This document shows positions 1-10,420 of a stretch of 64,000 nt of DNA, piece by piece. The first letter of the stretch is position 1; each line of letters starts with the position of its first letter. Source of the stretch: Anaerococcus jeddahensis. GTDB lineage: Bacteria; Bacillota; Clostridia; Tissierellales; Peptoniphilaceae. The notes beneath the pieces are model-generated. The model did not search any database and was not told where the DNA came from. It saw only the letters and a list, made by a program, of their open reading frames with translations. Location of the stretch: positions 682,001-746,000 of the forward strand of contig NZ_CWHU01000005.1 in the NCBI RefSeq assembly GCF_001182725.1. The letters are read 5' to 3'. A program made the translations under genes and the position numbers.

Positions 1-112
1 TGGTTCTGAAGTTGCAAAAATGATTGTTGAAGTTTTTTCAAAAACTGAATTTGAAGGTGGTCGCCATCTTAAAAGAATTAATAAATTAAAAGAAATTGAG
101 GAGAATAATTAA
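1..112 (+). CDS. rpiB: Ribose-5-phosphate isomerase B, C-terminal end (partial)
   Basis: Only the last 36 residues lie in the window; the reading frame starts at base 2. The segment with FEGGRH followed by a basic stretch (LKRINKL) matches the conserved C-terminus of RpiB, which interconverts ribulose-5-phosphate and ribose-5-phosphate. Its TAA overlaps the ATG of the transketolase gene by one base, so the two pentose phosphate genes are almost certainly co-transcribed and translationally coupled. The N-terminus and catalytic residues lie outside the window. Identification rests on this tail plus the neighbour. Confidence 0.8.
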   Translation, partial: GSEVAKMIVEVFSKTEFEGGRHLKRINKLKEIEENN

Positions 113-2106
113 TGTTTGATCAAAGAGATTTAAAAGCTGTAAATGCAATAAGATGTTTATCAGTAGCACAAATTGAAAAAGCTAACAGTGGTCATCCTGG
201 TCTTCCAATGGGAGCAAGTCCGATGGCCTATGTTTTATGGAATAAAATTTTAAATGTTAATCCAAAAAAAAGTAATTGGCACAATAGAGATAGGTTTGTT
301 CTATCAGCAGGCCATGGTTCTGCTATGCTTTATTCATTATTACACCTATCAGGCTATGATTTAAGCATTGAAGATTTGAAAAATTTCAGACAAATCGGTT
401 CAAAAACACCGGGCCATCCTGAAAGAAAACACACAGATGGAATAGAAGTAACAACTGGACCTTTGGGCCAAGGAATTGCAAATGCAGTTGGTTTTGCAAT
501 AGCAGAAAAACACCTTGCTGCAATGTATAATAAGGAGGATTTAAATATTGTTGATCATTATACTTATGCAATTTGTGGTGATGGAGATTTAATGGAAGGA
601 ATTTCCTATGAATCTATGTCACTAGCTGGTCATTTGAATTTGAATAAATTAATTATTTTGCACGATTCAAATGATATTTGTCTTGATGGTAATCTAAATA
701 CATCATTTTCTGAAAATATTGAACAAAGAGTAAAAGCTCAAAATTGGAATTACATTAAAGTTTCTGATGGAAATAATCTTGAAGAAATATATAAGGCAAT
801 AATAAAAGCTAAAGAAAACAAAAACGGACCAACTTTTATAGAAGTTAAAACAGTTATTGGCTTTGGATCAAAAAATCAAGGAACAAACAAGGTTCATGGT
901 GCACCAATAGGAAAAGAAGATTTTGCAGCAGTAAAAAAAGCCTACAATTGGGAATATGAAGATTTTGAAATTTCTGATGATGTTTATGATGTATTTAATG
1001 AAAATATTGTAAAAAACGGACAAAAATCATATGAGAAATGGGAAAATATTCTAAATTCATACAAGGAAAAATATCCAGAAGATTATAAAGATTATGTTGA
1101 TGGATTTGAAAGAAAATTGCCAGAAAATTGGATTGATCAAGTTAAAAAATATTCTTCAAATGATGAAGGCCTTGCAACTCGTGCATCAAGTGGAGAAATC
1201 ATCCAAGATTTAGCAAAAATTACTAAGAATTTCTGGGGTGGAAGCGCAGATTTATTTTCTTCAAACAAAACCAATATAAAAGATAGTGAGAGATTTTCTG
1301 ATGAAAATCCACAAGGTAGAAATGTTTGGTATGGAGTTAGAGAATTTGCTATGAGTGTAATTGCAAATGCAATTGTAGCACACGGGGGAACTTTCCACCA
1401 CGTTTCAACATTTTTTGTATTTTCAGATTATCTAAAAGCAGGACTTAGAGTTTCAGCTCTTTCACAAATTCCAGTTACTTACGTATTTACTCATGATTCA
1501 GTAGCTGTAGGAGAAGATGGTCCAACTCACCAACCAATTGAACAATTGGCTATGATAAGATCAATTCCAAATGCAATTATGCTTAGACCTGCAGATGCAA
1601 ATGAGGTAAGACTTTCTTGGAAAATAGCTTTGGAAAGCAAAGATTCTCCAGTTGTAATAGCTCTCACTCGACAAGGAGTAAAAAATCTTAAAGGAACTGA
1701 AAATTTATCAGATATTTCAAAAGGTGCTTATATAATTGAAGATTCTGATAAAAAAATCCCAGATGGTATATTAATCGCAACAGGAAGTGAAGTAGAACTT
1801 GCAATAGATACAAAGAATGAGTTAAAGAAATCTAATATTGATGTTAGAGTTGTATCAATGCCATCAATGGAATTATTTAGAAAACAAGATCAAGATTACA
1901 AAGAAAAAATCCTACCAGAAAATATTAAAAATAGAGTTTCAATTGAAATGGGAACATCTTTTGGATGGAGTGAATTTACTGGAAATAACGGAATAAATAT
2001 TTCAATAGATAGGTTTGGAATTTCTGGAAACTTTAAAGATGTAAAAGAAGAATTAGGATTTACAAAAGAAGAAATTGCAAAAAAATATATAAAAAGATTT
2101 AATTAA
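112..2106 (+). CDS. tkt: Transketolase
   Basis: Full-length, 664 residues, the usual size. It transfers two-carbon units between pentose phosphate sugars using thiamine diphosphate. Visible landmarks are GHPGLPMG near residue 27, the thiamine diphosphate motif starting GDGDLMEG near 156, the pyrimidine-domain segment with REFAM near 410, and a conserved HDS...GPTHQP loop near 460-475. The start is the ATG overlapping the rpiB stop, with GAGGAGAA just upstream. A strong terminator follows, so the rpiB-tkt transcript ends here. In anaerobic Firmicutes without the oxidative branch, transketolase with RpiB makes ribose-5-phosphate from glycolytic intermediates (family knowledge). That product feeds prs about 2 kb downstream. 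Confidence 0.97.
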   Translation: MFDQRDLKAVNAIRCLSVAQIEKANSGHPGLPMGASPMAYVLWNKILNVNPKKSNWHNRDRFVLSAGHGSAMLYSLLHLSGYDLSIEDLKNFRQIGSKTPGHPERKHTDGIEVTTGPLGQGIANAVGFAIAEKHLAAMYNKEDLNIVDHYTYAICGDGDLMEGISYESMSLAGHLNLNKLIILHDSNDICLDGNLNTSFSENIEQRVKAQNWNYIKVSDGNNLEEIYKAIIKAKENKNGPTFIEVKTVIGFGSKNQGTNKVHGAPIGKEDFAAVKKAYNWEYEDFEISDDVYDVFNENIVKNGQKSYEKWENILNSYKEKYPEDYKDYVDGFERKLPENWIDQVKKYSSNDEGLATRASSGEIIQDLAKITKNFWGGSADLFSSNKTNIKDSERFSDENPQGRNVWYGVREFAMSVIANAIVAHGGTFHHVSTFFVFSDYLKAGLRVSALSQIPVTYVFTHDSVAVGEDGPTHQPIEQLAMIRSIPNAIMLRPADANEVRLSWKIALESKDSPVVIALTRQGVKNLKGTENLSDISKGAYIIEDSDKKIPDGILIATGSEVELAIDTKNELKKSNIDVRVVSMPSMELFRKQDQDYKEKILPENIKNRVSIEMGTSFGWSEFTGNNGINISIDRFGISGNFKDVKEELGFTKEEIAKKYIKRFN

Positions 2107-2110
2107 TTTT

Positions 2111-2165
2111 AAATGGCTATTGCAAATTTATTTAATAAATTTGTAACAGCCATTTTATTTTTAAA
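2111..2165 (+). terminator. Rho-independent terminator after tkt
   Basis: Two 22-base arms, 2111-2132 and 2134-2155, pair almost throughout, with one mismatch and one G-T pair. The outer part is AAATGGCT/AGCCATTT. A T-rich tract (TTTTATTTTT) follows. It separates rpiB-tkt from deoD. Confidence 0.9.
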
Positions 2166-2217
2166 AAAAATTAAAAAGTGATATTATATTAGTAGAGATA
2201 TTTAAAAAGGAGTGATT

Positions 2218-2937
2218 ATGACTATACCAACACCGCATATTTCAGCAAAAAGTAAAGACGAAATAGCAAACACAGTTTTGATGCCAGGAGATCCATTGAG
2301 AGCTAAATATATAGCTGAAAATTTCCTTGAAGATGTAAAGCAATTTACAAATACAAGGGGAATGTTAGGATATACTGGTTTTTATAATGGAAAAAAAGTT
2401 TCAGTAATGGGAAGTGGAATGGGAATTCCATCATCAATGATTTATTTTAACGAACTATTTAATTTCTATGATGTTGATACAATCATAAGAATTGGTAGTG
2501 CTGGAAGCATGCAAGAAAATATAAAATTACATGATATTGTTCTTGCAACAAGTGCTTGTAGTGAATCATCAATTAATGATAATTTATTTGGAAATATAAA
2601 TTTTTCACCAACACCAGATTTTAACTTGTTGCTTGAAGCTTATAAGAAAAGTCAAGAATTAGGTTATACAACTCATTGTGGACAAGTACATTCTTCAGAT
2701 CAATTTTATAGCGAAATGGATCCAAAAGTTTTTGAAAATTTACAAAGATATGGAGTTTTGTGTGTTGAAATGGAATCTTATGGACTATTTACTCTAGCAA
2801 GAAAATATGGAAAAAAAGCCCTTGGAGTTTTTACAATTTCAGATTCTTTAGTTTCAAATGAAGCTGACAGTGCAGAAAATAGACAAACTGCATACACACA
2901 AATGATGAAGCTAGCACTTGAAGTTGCACCAGAATAA
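2218..2937 (+). CDS. deoD: Purine-nucleoside phosphorylase, DeoD type
   Basis: 239 residues, typical for the hexameric DeoD family, which phosphorolyses purine (deoxy)nucleosides to base plus (deoxy)ribose-1-phosphate. Key segments are the phosphate-binding MPGDPLRAKYIAE near residue 22, a GSAGS loop near 88, VEMES near 184 (base and ribose contacts) and the catalytic Asp in SDSLVS near 207. I chose the ATG at 2218 because AAGGAG ends 5-6 bases upstream; an in-frame GTG at 2212 overlaps that ribosome binding site. glmU starts 9 bases downstream, so deoD, glmU, prs, pth and mfd form one run. An AT-rich TATATT at 2185-2190 may be the -10, but no good -35 is visible. Confidence 0.96.
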   Translation: MTIPTPHISAKSKDEIANTVLMPGDPLRAKYIAENFLEDVKQFTNTRGMLGYTGFYNGKKVSVMGSGMGIPSSMIYFNELFNFYDVDTIIRIGSAGSMQENIKLHDIVLATSACSESSINDNLFGNINFSPTPDFNLLLEAYKKSQELGYTTHCGQVHSSDQFYSEMDPKVFENLQRYGVLCVEMESYGLFTLARKYGKKALGVFTISDSLVSNEADSAENRQTAYTQMMKLALEVAPE

Positions 2938-2946
2938 GGAGACTTG

Positions 2947-4338
2947 ATGTTAAAAAATATTATACTTGCAGCAGGCGAAGGAACTAGGATGAAATCTAGT
3001 ACTTCAAAAGTAATGACTAAAATTTTAAATAGAGAAATAATTTCCTATATTGTTGATGCATGTGATTTCAAAAATTCAAAAACTATAATTATTGGTGGTA
3101 AAAATAAGGATTTATTGAAGGAAAAATATCCTGAACTTGAAATAAAGGAACAAAAAATAGGAGATGATTTTCCTTACGGAACAGCTTATGCTGTTAGCAT
3201 GGCTATAGATTTAATTGATGACAATGATGATTGTTTGATTTTAAATGGGGATATTCCACTAATTACAAAAAAATCACTTGAAGATTTTATAAATTTTCAT
3301 AAAGAAAATAATAACAACCTAACAGTTATGTCAACTAAGATTGACAATCCTAAAGGCTATGGAAGAATAATTAGAGATAATGAAAATTTTCAAAAAATTG
3401 TTGAAGAAAAAGATGCAAGTGATGATGAAAAATTAGTTAATGAGATTAATGTAGGTATTTATGCTTTTAAAGGAGAAGATTTAAAAAATTCTTTAAAAAA
3501 AATAGATACTAACAACAAATCAAATGAATTTTATCTAACAGATTGCATTGAAATTTTAAATAAAGACGAAAAAAAAGTAGAAGCTTACATGGCTGAAAAT
3601 CCAGATCAATTTTACGGAATTAATAATAAAAAAGAGCTAGCTTATGCGGCTAAATTATTAAGGGAAAGAATAAATGATTATCATATGCTTAATGGTGTAA
3701 TAATTGAAAATCCTAGTATAGTAAATATTGAAATGGGCGTAAAAATTGGAAAAGATACTATAATCTCAGGACCATGCAAAATTTTGGGAAAAACAGAAAT
3801 TGGAGAAAATTGTATAATAGAAGGTTCATCTAGAATTGAAGATTCTATTATTAAAAACAATGTAAAAATTGACAATTCCGTAATTGAAAAATCTTTTGTA
3901 GATGATAATACTGATATAGGACCATTTTCACATCTAAGACCAAAAGCTAAATTAGGAAAAAATGTTCACATAGGAAATTTTGTAGAAGTTAAAAATTCTA
4001 ATGTTGATAATAATACAAAAGCTGGACATTTAGCCTATATAGGAGATAGTGATCTTGGAAAAGATATTAATGTTGGTTGCGGAGTAATTTTTGTAAATTA
4101 CGACGGTAAATTTAAACATAGGTCAAAAATTGAAGATAGAGCCTTTATAGGATCAAATTCAAATATTGTAGCACCAGTTCATGTAAAAAAAGAAGGATAT
4201 ATTGCAGCAGGTTCAACAATTACAAAAGATGTTGAAGAGGGAGTGCTTTCAATAGAAAGAGCTGATCAAAAAAATATACCTGGTTATGTAGAAAAAAAGA
4301 AAAAAAGAGATTTAGAAAAGTTAAAGGAGCAAAATTAA
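2947..4338 (+). CDS. glmU: Bifunctional UDP-N-acetylglucosamine pyrophosphorylase / glucosamine-1-phosphate acetyltransferase
   Basis: 463 residues, standard for GlmU, which makes UDP-GlcNAc for peptidoglycan. The N-terminal nucleotidyltransferase begins with LAAGEGTRM (residues 6-14) and has LNGDIPL near 100. From about residue 250 the chain becomes a left-handed beta helix of hexapeptide repeats. [11 protein letters not shown] near 358 holds the acetyltransferase His. The ATG at 2947 follows AGGAG with 5-base spacing; a TTG three bases earlier is too close. It lies between deoD and prs, the usual glmU-prs order of Firmicutes. Confidence 0.97.
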   Translation: MLKNIILAAGEGTRMKSSTSKVMTKILNREIISYIVDACDFKNSKTIIIGGKNKDLLKEKYPELEIKEQKIGDDFPYGTAYAVSMAIDLIDDNDDCLILNGDIPLITKKSLEDFINFHKENNNNLTVMSTKIDNPKGYGRIIRDNENFQKIVEEKDASDDEKLVNEINVGIYAFKGEDLKNSLKKIDTNNKSNEFYLTDCIEILNKDEKKVEAYMAENPDQFYGINNKKELAYAAKLLRERINDYHMLNGVIIENPSIVNIEMGVKIGKDTIISGPCKILGKTEIGENCIIEGSSRIEDSIIKNNVKIDNSVIEKSFVDDNTDIGPFSHLRPKAKLGKNVHIGNFVEVKNSNVDNNTKAGHLAYIGDSDLGKDINVGCGVIFVNYDGKFKHRSKIEDRAFIGSNSNIVAPVHVKKEGYIAAGSTITKDVEEGVLSIERADQKNIPGYVEKKKKRDLEKLKEQN

Positions 4339-4340
4339 AA

Positions 4341-5327
4341 ATGAGCGGATGTTCAAGTTCATCACATATTACAAGAGGCGATTTAATAGTATTTGCAGGA
4401 AACTCAAATCCTGAATTGGCAGAAGCTGTAGCAAAGTCATTGGGAATAGAATTAGGAAAGGTTGAAGTTAAAAAATTTGCAGATAGTGAAATAAATGTAA
4501 AAATAAATGAAGCTGTAAGAGGAAAAGACGTTTATATAATTCAACCTACTTCTTATCCTACAAATGATAATTTGATGGAATTATTAATCATGACAGATGC
4601 TTGCAAAAGGGCTTCTGCAAGATATGTGAATGTTGTAGTTCCATATTATGGATATGCAAGACAAGACAGAAAAACAAGGGGAAGAGAGCCAATTAGTGCA
4701 AAACTTGTAGCGAATTTAATAACAGTTTCAGGTGCTGATAGGGTTATTACAATGGATCTTCATGCTGGACAAATTCAAGGTTATTTTGACATACCACTTG
4801 ATCATTTCACTGCAATTAGATTACTATCATCTTATTTTAAAGAAAAGGCTTATAATAAACCAGATGAATATGTAGTTGTAAGCCCTGACTTGGGTGGAGT
4901 TACAAGAGCAAGGAGCTTTGCTGATTATTTAAAATTAACAATAGCGATTATTGAAAAAAGACGTCCAAAACCAAATGTATCTGAGGTTATGAATGTTATA
5001 GGTGATTTTGAAGGTAAACATTGTATCCTTGTTGACGATATGATTGACACTGCCGGAACAATTTGTAATGCAGCGAATTATCTAAAAGAACACGGAGCAA
5101 AAGAAGTTTCAATAGCAGCAACTCACGGTGTATTGAGTGCTAATGCTTGTCAAAACTTAGAAAATTCTTGTGTAAAAGAAGTAATAATAACAGATACAAT
5201 AAAATTACCAGAAGAAAAGAAAATTGATAAAATAAAGCAAATATCAATAGCTCCTTTATTAGCAGAAGCCATCAATAGAATCAACACATATGAATCAATA
5301 AGTGGTTTATTTGAGGATGGTAAATAG
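4341..5327 (+). CDS. prs: Ribose-phosphate pyrophosphokinase (PRPP synthetase)
   Basis: 328 residues. It converts ribose-5-phosphate and ATP to PRPP for purine, pyrimidine, His and NAD synthesis. Conserved parts are the [13 protein letters not shown] flexible loop near 108, [12 protein letters not shown] near 140 and the PRPP loop [10 protein letters not shown] near 230. The N-terminus carries a short extra Cys/Ser-rich segment (GCSSSS) before the usual start of homology; AAAGGAG at 4323-4329 supports this start. It follows glmU by two bases and precedes pth by two bases. Confidence 0.97.
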   Translation: MSGCSSSSHITRGDLIVFAGNSNPELAEAVAKSLGIELGKVEVKKFADSEINVKINEAVRGKDVYIIQPTSYPTNDNLMELLIMTDACKRASARYVNVVVPYYGYARQDRKTRGREPISAKLVANLITVSGADRVITMDLHAGQIQGYFDIPLDHFTAIRLLSSYFKEKAYNKPDEYVVVSPDLGGVTRARSFADYLKLTIAIIEKRRPKPNVSEVMNVIGDFEGKHCILVDDMIDTAGTICNAANYLKEHGAKEVSIAATHGVLSANACQNLENSCVKEVIITDTIKLPEEKKIDKIKQISIAPLLAEAINRINTYESISGLFEDGK

Positions 5328-5329
5328 AT

Positions 5330-5914
5330 ATGTATTATATTGTAGGCTTGGGTAATCCTGGTATACAGTATGAGAATACAAGACATAATGCTGGCTTTAT
5401 AAGCATAGATTATTTAGCTAGAAAATATAGTATAGATGTAAGAAAAATTAAATTTAAATCTTTGATTGGCCAGGGAGTAATTTCTGGCCATAAAGTTATG
5501 CTTGTAAAACCTCAAACTTATATGAATAATTCAGGAGAAGCTATAAGAGAAATATACAAATATTTTGATTTTGAACACGATAAACTCATAGTTATCTATG
5601 ATGATATAGATATTGATTTTGGAAGCATTAGAATTAGAAAAAAAGGCTCAGCTGGAACTCATAATGGAATGAAATCAATAATTTATAATTTAGAATTTGA
5701 CGATTTTCCAAGAATAAAGGTTGCAGTTGGAAAAAAACCATCTTATATGGATCTAGCTAATTTTGTTTTGAGTGGATTTTCAAAAGATGAAGCAAAAATT
5801 ATAGAAGAAGAAGTTATTCTTGTGGGAGAATCAATTGAAATGATTTTAGAAGAAGGAATCGATAAAGCCATGAGTGTGTATAATTCTAAAAGGTTAGTTG
5901 AAGATAATGAATAG
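5330..5914 (+). CDS. pth: Peptidyl-tRNA hydrolase
   Basis: 194 residues, normal length. It cleaves peptidyl-tRNA released from stalled ribosomes. The active-site signature is present: GLGNPG at 6-11, the catalytic His in NTRHNAGF (His19), KPQTYMNNSG near 60 and YDDIDIDFG near 90. It sits between prs and mfd as in many Firmicutes and overlaps mfd by 8 bases if the mfd ATG is used. In Bacillus, Pth also helps release Ala-tailed chains made by RqcH (published work); rqcH lies about 6 kb downstream. Confidence 0.96.
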   Translation: MYYIVGLGNPGIQYENTRHNAGFISIDYLARKYSIDVRKIKFKSLIGQGVISGHKVMLVKPQTYMNNSGEAIREIYKYFDFEHDKLIVIYDDIDIDFGSIRIRKKGSAGTHNGMKSIIYNLEFDDFPRIKVAVGKKPSYMDLANFVLSGFSKDEAKIIEEEVILVGESIEMILEEGIDKAMSVYNSKRLVEDNE

Positions 5915-8900
5915 TCTTATTAATGAAATTTATAATATTAGTCAAGTAAAAGAAATTATAGAAAATTATAAAAATTTATCTCCTATTTTTTTACATGGAT
6001 TGACTGATGAAAGTAAATCTCATATTTATGAGACGATTTTTCATTATACTAAAAAATGTTTGGTCATAGTTTGTGAAAACGAAAAAAAAGCCAAGCTTAT
6101 GTGTGATGATATTAATTCTTTTGTAGAAGATACATGCATGTATTTTCCATCAACTGAAATAAATTATTATAATATTAAAAATCTTGAAAAAAACAATGAA
6201 ATAAAAAGATTAGAAGTTTTAATTAGACTTATTAATGGTGAAAAATTTATAATAACTACAAGTTTAGATGGACTTAGAAATAAATTAACACAAAAAAAAA
6301 TATTTGAAAATAAATCTTTTAAAATTGATATAGATAGTGAAATTGATTTAAGAAAAATAAAAGAATCATTTATTGAATTAAATTATGATTTTTCAAAATT
6401 GGTTGAGTCTAAGGGAGAATTTTCAATTAGAGGTTCAATTATAGATTTCTGGCCAATTGAATATGATAATCCAATTAGGATAGAGTTATTTGATACAGAA
6501 ATTGATTCTATTAGATTTTTTGATAAAGATACACAAAGATCATTAGAAAATATAGATGAAATCATAGTAAGACCTACAAAAGAATTAATTTATGATAAGA
6601 ATGATTATGATAATGTAATTAAAGAAATTAAAAATGATTTATCTACAATATCTGATGATGGGAAACTTGTAAAAATAAAAGATAAATATAGGCAAATTAT
6701 TTCTTATCTTAAAGATAGCTTATATATAGCAAATGATGATTTGATTACTCCTTATAGAAAAAACAATTTTGATAGTTTTTTTAATTATATTGATAAGGAT
6801 TCATTATTTATTTTTCAAGATTTAAATAGGTCAATAGATAATTTCAAAGATTATAAGGAAAAATTAGATCTAGATCTAACTAGTCAGATGGAAAATGAGG
6901 AAGTTTTTTCATCGTTTAAAAATATAAAATTAGATATCAAAGAAATTTTTACAAATATAAAATCTTATCCAATTATAAATTCTTCATCTCTTTTAAAAAA
7001 TAATAATCTAATTAAGGCAAGAAAAATCATAGAATTAAAATCTATTGAACAAGAAAATTTCAATAAAAATATAGAAAATTTTGTTTTAAATATAAAATCA
7101 ATTATAAAAAACAATGAAAAAGCTCTTATTTTTGCATCTGATGAAAAATCACTTGCAAATATTAAGAATATATTTGATGAAAATAACATCAATAGCTATG
7201 CCCTTGGTCTTGATAGTGATTTAAATAAGAATAATATTATTTTGGCTGAAAATTCAATATCAAGAGGCTATATTTTTACAGATTTTAAAATAAATGTTTA
7301 TTCTCACAGAGATATTTTTGGAAAAGAAAAATATAGAAATAGAAAAAAAACCAAGAAATCTGTTAGTGCTAAGGATATAATAAATTATTCTGATATTGAA
7401 ATTGGTGATTATGTTGTTCATGAAAATAACGGAATAGGAATTTATAAGGGGATTTCCCAAATAGAAGTCAATAACACAAAAAAAGATTATTTTGTAATTG
7501 AGTATAAGGGAAATGATAAGGTATTTGTTCCGGTTGACCAAATGGATTTAGTAAGTAAATACATTGGTAACAAAGGGGATAAGCCAAAAATTTCATCTCT
7601 TGGAAGCAATCAATGGAAAAAAGCTAAGCAAAGAGCAAAAAAAGCAGTAGATGAAATAGCAGATGATTTGGTAGAACTTTATGCTAAAAGATCAAAAGCC
7701 AAAGGTCATGCTTTTAGTAAAGATACAACTTGGCAAAAAGAATTCGAAGATTCATTTGTTTACGAGGAAACTGACAGCCAAAATAGGTCGATTGATGAAA
7801 TAAAAAACGATATGGAAGATATAAAACCTATGGATAGGCTTTTGTGTGGAGATGTTGGTTATGGAAAAACAGAAGTAGCCCTCAGAGCTGCTTTTAAAGC
7901 TATTATGGATGGGTATCAAGTTTGTTTTCTTGTGCCTACAACAATTCTTGCTAGTCAACATTATTCAACAATGAAAGAAAGATTTAAAGATTTTCCTGTA
8001 GATTGTGCTCTTTTATCTAGATTTGTCAGCAAAAAAGACCAAGAAAAAAATATAAAAAATCTAAAAAATGGTAAAGTAGATATTATTGTTGGAACTCATA
8101 GACTTTTATCTAAAGATATTAAATTTAAAAACTTAGGCCTATTAATAATTGATGAAGAGCAAAGATTTGGTGTTAGACACAAGGATAAACTTAAGAAATT
8201 AAAAGAAAATATTGATGTTCTTACCTTATCAGCAACTCCAATACCAAGAACTTTACAAATGTCTCTTACAGGAATCAGAGATATGTCAACTTTGGATGAA
8301 CCACCTGAAAGAAGGCTTCCTGTAAATACTTACGTTTTGGAATATGATGAATCAATTATAAAAAGAGCTATTGAAAAAGAGCTCGATAGAGATGGACAAG
8401 TTTATTTTGTATATAATAGAGTTTATAATATTGAAAAAATTTATAATCATTTAAAAGATTTAATTCCTGATGCTAATATAGAAATTGCGCATGGTCAAAT
8501 GTCTGCAAAGAGCTTAGAAAAAATTATGGAAGATTTTGTAAGTGGTAAAACTGATATTTTGCTTGCAACGACAATTATTGAAACTGGAATGGATATACAA
8601 AATGTAAACACAATTATAGTTTATGATTCTGACATGATGGGACTTAGCCAACTTTATCAGTTGAAAGGTAGAATTGGACGTTCATCTAGGTCTTCTTATG
8701 CTTATTTTACTTATGCAAAAGGAAAAGTATTAACTGAAATAGGTGAAAAAAGATTAAAATCTATTAAAGATTTTTCTGATTTTGGTAGTGGTTATAAGAT
8801 AGCTATGAGAGATTTAGAGCTTAGGGGTGCAGGAAATATTTTAGGCGAAAGTCAAAGTGGTCAAGTAGAAGCCATTGGATACGATTTATACGTTAAATTC

Positions 8901-9401
8901 TTGCAACAAGCCGTAAATAAGGCGAGTGGAAAAGAAATCTATAAGAACGATTATAATGACGTATACATAGATTTAAAAGTCGATGCCTACATTCCAGATT
9001 CATACATTGAAGATTCTAGTCAAAAAATTGAAATTTATACTAGAATCTCAAGAATTGAAAATTTAGATGATTATAGTTTATTAGTTGAAGATTTGATTGA
9101 TAGGTATGGAGATATTCCTTTGATGGTAGATAATCTAATGTATGTATCATTAGTAAAATCACTTGCTGATCAATTAGGTTTTGATGAAATTAGGGAAGTA
9201 AAAAATGAAATAAAAATTTCTTATGATGATAGAAATAAATTTACTTTTGAACAACTTTCTCAAATAAATGAAGATTATCACAATGATCTTTCTTTTGACT
9301 TATCTCAAAATCCATCTTTCAAATTACCAAATAAAAATACCAAATTGTTAGACTGTTACGAATTATTAAAAGTTATAGAAAATGTTAAGGAGAAAAAATG
9401 A
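5907..9401 (+). CDS. mfd: Transcription-repair coupling factor
   Basis: 1164 residues, typical for Mfd, the ATP-driven translocase that removes stalled RNA polymerase and recruits nucleotide excision repair. Order of parts: UvrB-like N-terminal modules, a CarD-like RNA polymerase interaction domain near 490-550 (GDYVVHENNGIGIYKG), a Walker A in GDVGYGKTEVALR near 650, DEEQRFGV near 748, the second helicase half with GRIGRS, and the C-terminal TRCF domain. The start is uncertain. The ATG at 5907 gives an 8-base overlap with pth, but an in-frame TTG at 5898 sits closer to AAAGG at 5889-5893. The stop overlaps the next start as ATGA. Confidence 0.95.
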   Translation: MNSLINEIYNISQVKEIIENYKNLSPIFLHGLTDESKSHIYETIFHYTKKCLVIVCENEKKAKLMCDDINSFVEDTCMYFPSTEINYYNIKNLEKNNEIKRLEVLIRLINGEKFIITTSLDGLRNKLTQKKIFENKSFKIDIDSEIDLRKIKESFIELNYDFSKLVESKGEFSIRGSIIDFWPIEYDNPIRIELFDTEIDSIRFFDKDTQRSLENIDEIIVRPTKELIYDKNDYDNVIKEIKNDLSTISDDGKLVKIKDKYRQIISYLKDSLYIANDDLITPYRKNNFDSFFNYIDKDSLFIFQDLNRSIDNFKDYKEKLDLDLTSQMENEEVFSSFKNIKLDIKEIFTNIKSYPIINSSSLLKNNNLIKARKIIELKSIEQENFNKNIENFVLNIKSIIKNNEKALIFASDEKSLANIKNIFDENNINSYALGLDSDLNKNNIILAENSISRGYIFTDFKINVYSHRDIFGKEKYRNRKKTKKSVSAKDIINYSDIEIGDYVVHENNGIGIYKGISQIEVNNTKKDYFVIEYKGNDKVFVPVDQMDLVSKYIGNKGDKPKISSLGSNQWKKAKQRAKKAVDEIADDLVELYAKRSKAKGHAFSKDTTWQKEFEDSFVYEETDSQNRSIDEIKNDMEDIKPMDRLLCGDVGYGKTEVALRAAFKAIMDGYQVCFLVPTTILASQHYSTMKERFKDFPVDCALLSRFVSKKDQEKNIKNLKNGKVDIIVGTHRLLSKDIKFKNLGLLIIDEEQRFGVRHKDKLKKLKENIDVLTLSATPIPRTLQMSLTGIRDMSTLDEPPERRLPVNTYVLEYDESIIKRAIEKELDRDGQVYFVYNRVYNIEKIYNHLKDLIPDANIEIAHGQMSAKSLEKIMEDFVSGKTDILLATTIIETGMDIQNVNTIIVYDSDMMGLSQLYQLKGRIGRSSRSSYAYFTYAKGKVLTEIGEKRLKSIKDFSDFGSGYKIAMRDLELRGAGNILGESQSGQVEAIGYDLYVKFLQQAVNKASGKEIYKNDYNDVYIDLKVDAYIPDSYIEDSSQKIEIYTRISRIENLDDYSLLVEDLIDRYGDIPLMVDNLMYVSLVKSLADQLGFDEIREVKNEIKISYDDRNKFTFEQLSQINEDYHNDLSFDLSQNPSFKLPNKNTKLLDCYELLKVIENVKEKK

Positions 9402-10420
9402 ATAAAAAATTAATAGCCCTAGTTTTAGCAACAAGTTTTGCTTTAAGTGCCTGTGGAAATAATGCAGATAAGGATAAAAAAGATACTGGTTCAAATCAAA
9501 CTGAAAGTTCAGAAAGTGCTAAAGGTGAAAAATTACCTGATGATGCAGTAGCAATAGTTAGTGGAGAAAAAATTTCTAAAGATGCTTATAAAGATGAAAT
9601 GAGTTTTTACTCTGCTATGCTTGCTAGCCAACAACAACTTAAACCTTCTATTGTTCAAATGTTAATTCAAGATAAACTTATTGCAGACGATATGAAGAAA
9701 AATAAGGTAAAAGTTGAAGATAAGGAACTTAACGATAAATTTTTACAATACATTCAACAATTTGGTGGTCAAGAAAAATTTGATAAAATGCTTGATGATT
9801 ACAATATGAGCAGTGATAAATTTAAAGAAACAATAAAAAAAGATCAAATTTATCAAAAACACAGAGCTTGGTTTGAAGAAAAACACCCAGTGGATGAAAA
9901 AGAAATAAAAAAATATTATGAAGAAAACAAAGATACTTTAGCTCAAGTTAAAGCTAGTCATATTTTAGTAGCTGATGAAAATACTGCAAAAGAAGTAAAA
10001 GCAAAACTAGATAAGGGTGAAGATTTTGCGAAACTTGCTAAAGAATATTCAAAAGATACAGCTAATTCAAGCAAAGGTGGAGATTTAGGATACTTTACAA
10101 GAGATAAGATGGTTAAAGAATTTGCAGATAAGGCCTTTGCTATGAAAAAAGGAGAAATATCTGATCCTGTTAAGACTTCTTATGGATTCCATATTATAAA
10201 AGTTGAGGATAAAAAGGATTCTCCTGAAGCGTTGAAAGAAGAAATTTCTAAAAAATTAAACGACAAAAAATATGCTGATTATTTAACAAAATTATTTAAT
10301 GAAGCAAAAGTTGTAACAGAAGATGGTCCTCAAAAGAAAGATACAGAAAAAGATAAGAAAGCAACTAATAATTCTAACAAAGATGAAAAACAAAAAGAAA
10401 ATAGCAATTCTAATAATTAG
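9398..10420 (+). CDS. prsA: Foldase lipoprotein PrsA (parvulin-type peptidyl-prolyl isomerase)
   Basis: 340 residues. The signal peptide ends in a lipobox (ALSAC, Cys19), so it should be a lipoprotein on the outer face of the membrane that assists folding of exported proteins. An N-terminal SurA/PrsA-like helical domain (about 50-175) precedes a complete parvulin domain (about 183-270) with KASHILVADE, GGDLGYF and SYGFHIIKV. The last ~50 residues are hydrophilic, rich in Lys/Asn/Asp. Translation is coupled to mfd by an ATGA overlap. A divergent paralogue follows, overlapping by 38 bases. Confidence 0.93.
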   Translation: MNKKLIALVLATSFALSACGNNADKDKKDTGSNQTESSESAKGEKLPDDAVAIVSGEKISKDAYKDEMSFYSAMLASQQQLKPSIVQMLIQDKLIADDMKKNKVKVEDKELNDKFLQYIQQFGGQEKFDKMLDDYNMSSDKFKETIKKDQIYQKHRAWFEEKHPVDEKEIKKYYEENKDTLAQVKASHILVADENTAKEVKAKLDKGEDFAKLAKEYSKDTANSSKGGDLGYFTRDKMVKEFADKAFAMKKGEISDPVKTSYGFHIIKVEDKKDSPEALKEEISKKLNDKKYADYLTKLFNEAKVVTEDGPQKKDTEKDKKATNNSNKDEKQKENSNSNN

